The notes under the pieces are model-generated. The model was not told where the DNA came from, made no database searches, and saw nothing but the letters and a program-made list of their open reading frames with translations. Both the position numbers and the translations under genes were made by a program. From NCBI GenBank assembly GCA_030641945.1, contig DAOWLL010000044.1, positions 1 through 8,858 on the forward strand: a stretch of 8,858 nt of DNA. Direction: 5' to 3'. The stretch is from Gammaproteobacteria bacterium. Its GTDB lineage: Bacteria > Pseudomonadota > Gammaproteobacteria > SZUA-229. This document shows, one piece after another, positions 7,436 through 8,858 of this stretch (position 1 is the first letter of the stretch; every line of letters begins with the position of its first letter).

Positions 7436-7805
7436 TGGCGGAAAAACTGTTTCGATGCATGTGGTGCAATTTGTTATGATGGTACTGTTTACCTCGAATG
7501 TTGCAGTTGCAGCGCCTGTTGAGATGGAACTGCATGCTGAACAGTGGGAACTGTCAAGAAATGGTGAGCGTTTGCTCGGAATAGGCACAGTAGCGGACGT
7601 TGTTAAGGAATGGTCCTCTGATGATCGGCAAAAAATTGAACTGCAGTACCCGGGCGGTGAAGAAGGTGAGCTCTGGGTGTATCAGTTAATGGACTGGCTG
7701 GTAGCATTAGGCATTCCGTCTACAAGTCTTGTTGCGGTGCCAGGTAGTGGTCAGGGAGATATAATACGTTTACGAGTAATTAGATCAGGAGAAAATTTCA
7801 GGTGA
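7422..7805 (+). CDS. Small secreted (periplasmic) protein of unknown function
   Basis: I do not recognise this protein. From the ATG at 7422 it has 127 residues; starts at 7401 (134 residues) or 7455 (116) are also possible. The GAGGA site favours 7422. The N-terminus looks like a signal peptide: Lys8, a hydrophobic core at about 13-24, and a probable signal peptidase I site AVA-A with cleavage after residue 30. The mature part is about 97 residues with no Cys and no membrane helix. Predicted secondary structure by eye is strand, helix (51-64), strand KIELQYPGG (71-79), helix EEGELWVYQLMDWLVALGI (80-98), then strand IIRLRVIR. The IELQYPGG-helix-LGIPSTSLVAVPGSG pattern recalls the OmpA/MotB-like beta-alpha-beta fold, but the usual peptidoglycan-binding TD..G and NxxLSxxRA residues are absent. 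The gene overlaps yhdP upstream and the amidase gene downstream, so an envelope role alongside YhdP is plausible but unproven. Confidence 0.8.
   Translation: MTLSDGGKTVSMHVVQFVMMVLFTSNVAVAAPVEMELHAEQWELSRNGERLLGIGTVADVVKEWSSDDRQKIELQYPGGEEGELWVYQLMDWLVALGIPSTSLVAVPGSGQGDIIRLRVIRSGENFR
7787..7792 (+). promoter_or_regulatory. Ribosome binding site for the amidase GTG start
   Basis: AGGAGA lies 9 bases before the GTG at 7802, the best Shine-Dalgarno match in the window. It supports the GTG start and lies within the 3' end of the preceding gene. Confidence 0.8.
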
Positions 7806-8632
7806 GTGTTGTTGCTGCAATTCAAATGGCTTCGGGCCCGAATGTTAAGGCAAATCTTGAAGAGGCGGAAAAGCTGATCAAGACTGCTGTTCAGCAGGAA
7901 GCTGAGCTGGTTGTATTACCGGAAAATTTTGCAATCATGGGCATGTCAGAAGTTGACAAGGTGACAATTGCAGAAGCTGCTGGCGAGGGGCCGATTCAAC
8001 AATTTCTCTCGCAGCAGGCAAAAAAACATGGAGTCTGGATCGTAGGTGGAACGATACCCGTTGAATCCAGTGTTACAGGTAAAGTATACAGCGCCTCTCA
8101 GCTGTACAACGATAGCGGCGAGATGGTCGCGCGTTACGACAAGATACATCTTTTTGACGTCGTACTTGAAGACAGTAAGGAAAGTTACAACGAATCTGAA
8201 ACGATTGAGTCCGGTGATGATGTAGTCGTGGTAGATACGCCTTTCGGTAAGCTTGGCATGGCTGTTTGTTATGATCTTCGTTTTCCAGAACTTTTCAGAG
8301 CAATGGCTGATGTAGGCATGGAGATTTGCGTGCTGCCATCGGCTTTCACCAACCTGACTGGAAAGGCACATTGGGAGTCGCTATTACGTGCGCGCGCGAT
8401 AGAAAATCTGTGTTACATGATAGCACCCGACCAGGGTGGATATCATAAGAGTGGCCGCGAGACATATGGTGACAGCATGATTATTGATCCATGGGGTGTA
8501 GTGCTGAACCGGCTGCCGCATGGTACCGGCGTTGTGGTTTCGGATATAGATCTGGAGAGACTACGTAAAACCAGAAAGAATTTCCCCGCACTGCAGCACA
8601 GGCGCCTGGACTGCAGGATCAGTTATTCCTGA
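7802..8632 (+). CDS. Carbon-nitrogen hydrolase, Nit1/Nit2-type amidase
   Basis: This is a nitrilase-superfamily amidohydrolase of the Nit branch. Several members repair metabolism by hydrolysing deaminated glutathione (E. coli YbeM, mammalian Nit1), while Nit2 relatives act on omega-amides such as alpha-ketoglutaramate. The 276 residues match the family. The catalytic triad is visible: Glu41 in LPENF, Lys114 in RYDKIHLFD (111-119), and Cys156 in GMAVCYDLRFPEL (152-164). The conserved HWESLLRARAIEN at 190-202 and the IIDPWG motif (227-232) complete the fold. The start is GTG with a strong ribosome binding site, overlapping the previous stop codon by 4 bases (GTGA), so translation is probably coupled. 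A nit gene next to yhdP, usually followed by tldD, is a recurring gammaproteobacterial order; tldD itself is not in the window. The superfamily call is firm; the deaminated-glutathione substrate is likely but not shown by the sequence. Confidence 0.93.
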   Translation: MSVVAAIQMASGPNVKANLEEAEKLIKTAVQQEAELVVLPENFAIMGMSEVDKVTIAEAAGEGPIQQFLSQQAKKHGVWIVGGTIPVESSVTGKVYSASQLYNDSGEMVARYDKIHLFDVVLEDSKESYNESETIESGDDVVVVDTPFGKLGMAVCYDLRFPELFRAMADVGMEICVLPSAFTNLTGKAHWESLLRARAIENLCYMIAPDQGGYHKSGRETYGDSMIIDPWGVVLNRLPHGTGVVVSDIDLERLRKTRKNFPALQHRRLDCRISYS

Positions 8633-8634
8633 TC
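8617..8634 (+). other. Short stem-loop over the amidase stop codon
   Basis: GATCAG (8617-8622) and CTGATC (8629-8634) form a 6-bp stem around a 6-base loop, with the TGA stop (8630-8632) in the right arm. No T-tract follows, so I do not call it an intrinsic terminator. Whether transcription stops here or continues is undecided. Confidence 0.3.
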
Positions 8635-8666
8635 ATTCTGCCAGGCACGACTTCAAAAACAATTCA

Positions 8667-8858
8667 CCACAGAGGCACAGAGGCACAGAGAAAACCTTTC
8701 TTTTGTTAAAAACAAAGCTACCACAGAGGTACAGAGTACACAGAGAATTTTATGTGTATAACTGATTTACGAAATAACGTTACTATTACTGATACCTGAT
8801 ATGTATTTCTTAAGTAACAAGAAAAAACGCTTTTCTCTGTGCCTCTGTGCCTCTGTGG
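8667..8858. repeat. Fold-back element with 28-bp perfect inverted ends
   Basis: The left arm (8667-8694) and right arm (8831-8858) are perfect reverse complements over 28 bp. Each arm is built from three 8-bp units (CACAGAGG, CACAGAGG, CACAGAGA). The similarity continues imperfectly inward, so that TTGTTA at 8703-8708 matches TAACAA at 8815-8820. The 136-bp core is AT-rich, has no reading frame of note, and contains a third, degenerate set of units plus a small hairpin (TTTCTT at 8806-8811, AAGAAA at 8819-8824). The window ends at the last base of the right arm, so the outer boundary and any target duplication cannot be seen. CCACAGAGGCACAGAGG-type sequences are, as I recall, widespread intergenic repeats in environmental bacteria. 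The form suggests a non-autonomous mobile or recombination-derived element. Confidence 0.8.
8721..8746. repeat. Degenerate internal copy of the CACAGAGG repeat
   Basis: CCACAGAGG (8721-8729) is followed by TACAGAGT and, after one extra base, CACAGAGA (8739-8746). It has the same orientation as the left arm of the surrounding fold-back element, from which it is 27 bp distant. It looks like a decayed duplicate of the arm. Confidence 0.75.

Noticed and set aside
7401..7805. Longer start at 7401 for the small secreted protein
   Set aside because: It has a weaker ribosome binding site, overlaps yhdP further, and puts a longer, less typical stretch ahead of the signal peptide; the ATG at 7422 has GAGGA at 8 bases.
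7946..8371. 141-codon open frame on the - strand inside the amidase gene
   Set aside because: The + strand encodes the complete catalytic triad and family motifs over the same bases; the antisense translation shows no recognisable features.
8667..8858. Regular CACAGAGG repeats as a CRISPR array
   Set aside because: The units are 8 bp and contiguous, the two arms are in opposite orientation, there are no spacers of uniform length and no cas genes are visible.

Overview
The window reads as a chromosomal housekeeping region of a gammaproteobacterium. The evidence is a YhdE-type Maf, an RNase G of standard length, a full-length YhdP and a Nit-type amidase in that order, all on the + strand, with moderate GC and no phage, plasmid or transposase genes. 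I cannot name the genus.

Layout. Positions 1-122 are non-coding and hold two different tandem arrays of 7-bp units, then a small perfect hairpin that overlaps the nadD start codon. Positions 123-1564 hold nadD, rsfS and rlmH, which lie 2-3 bases apart and are surely co-transcribed. They cover NAD synthesis, ribosome silencing and 23S rRNA modification. Positions 1565-1721 are a non-coding seam filled by a palindromic, MITE-like sequence. Positions 1722-8632 hold maf, rng, yhdP, a small secreted protein of unknown function, and a carbon-nitrogen hydrolase. Intergenic gaps here are short, and the last three genes overlap each other. Positions 8633-8858 hold a fold-back repeat element with perfect 28-bp inverted ends built from 8-bp units; the window stops exactly at its right end.

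How the genes relate. The two blocks are unrelated in biochemistry but both are growth-linked. nadD, rsfS and rlmH serve cofactor supply and ribosome maturation or dormancy. maf (nucleotide house-cleaning) and rng (rRNA and mRNA processing) precede yhdP, an envelope phospholipid-transport protein of the AsmA/TamB-like group. A small periplasmic protein and a metabolite-repair amidase follow. In E. coli the first block sits beside mrdA/mrdB and the second beside mreBCD; here the two are joined without those cell-shape genes.

I see no defence system, CRISPR array, toxin-antitoxin pair, tRNA or rRNA. The least explained items are the secreted protein at 7422-7805 and the three kinds of intergenic repeat.
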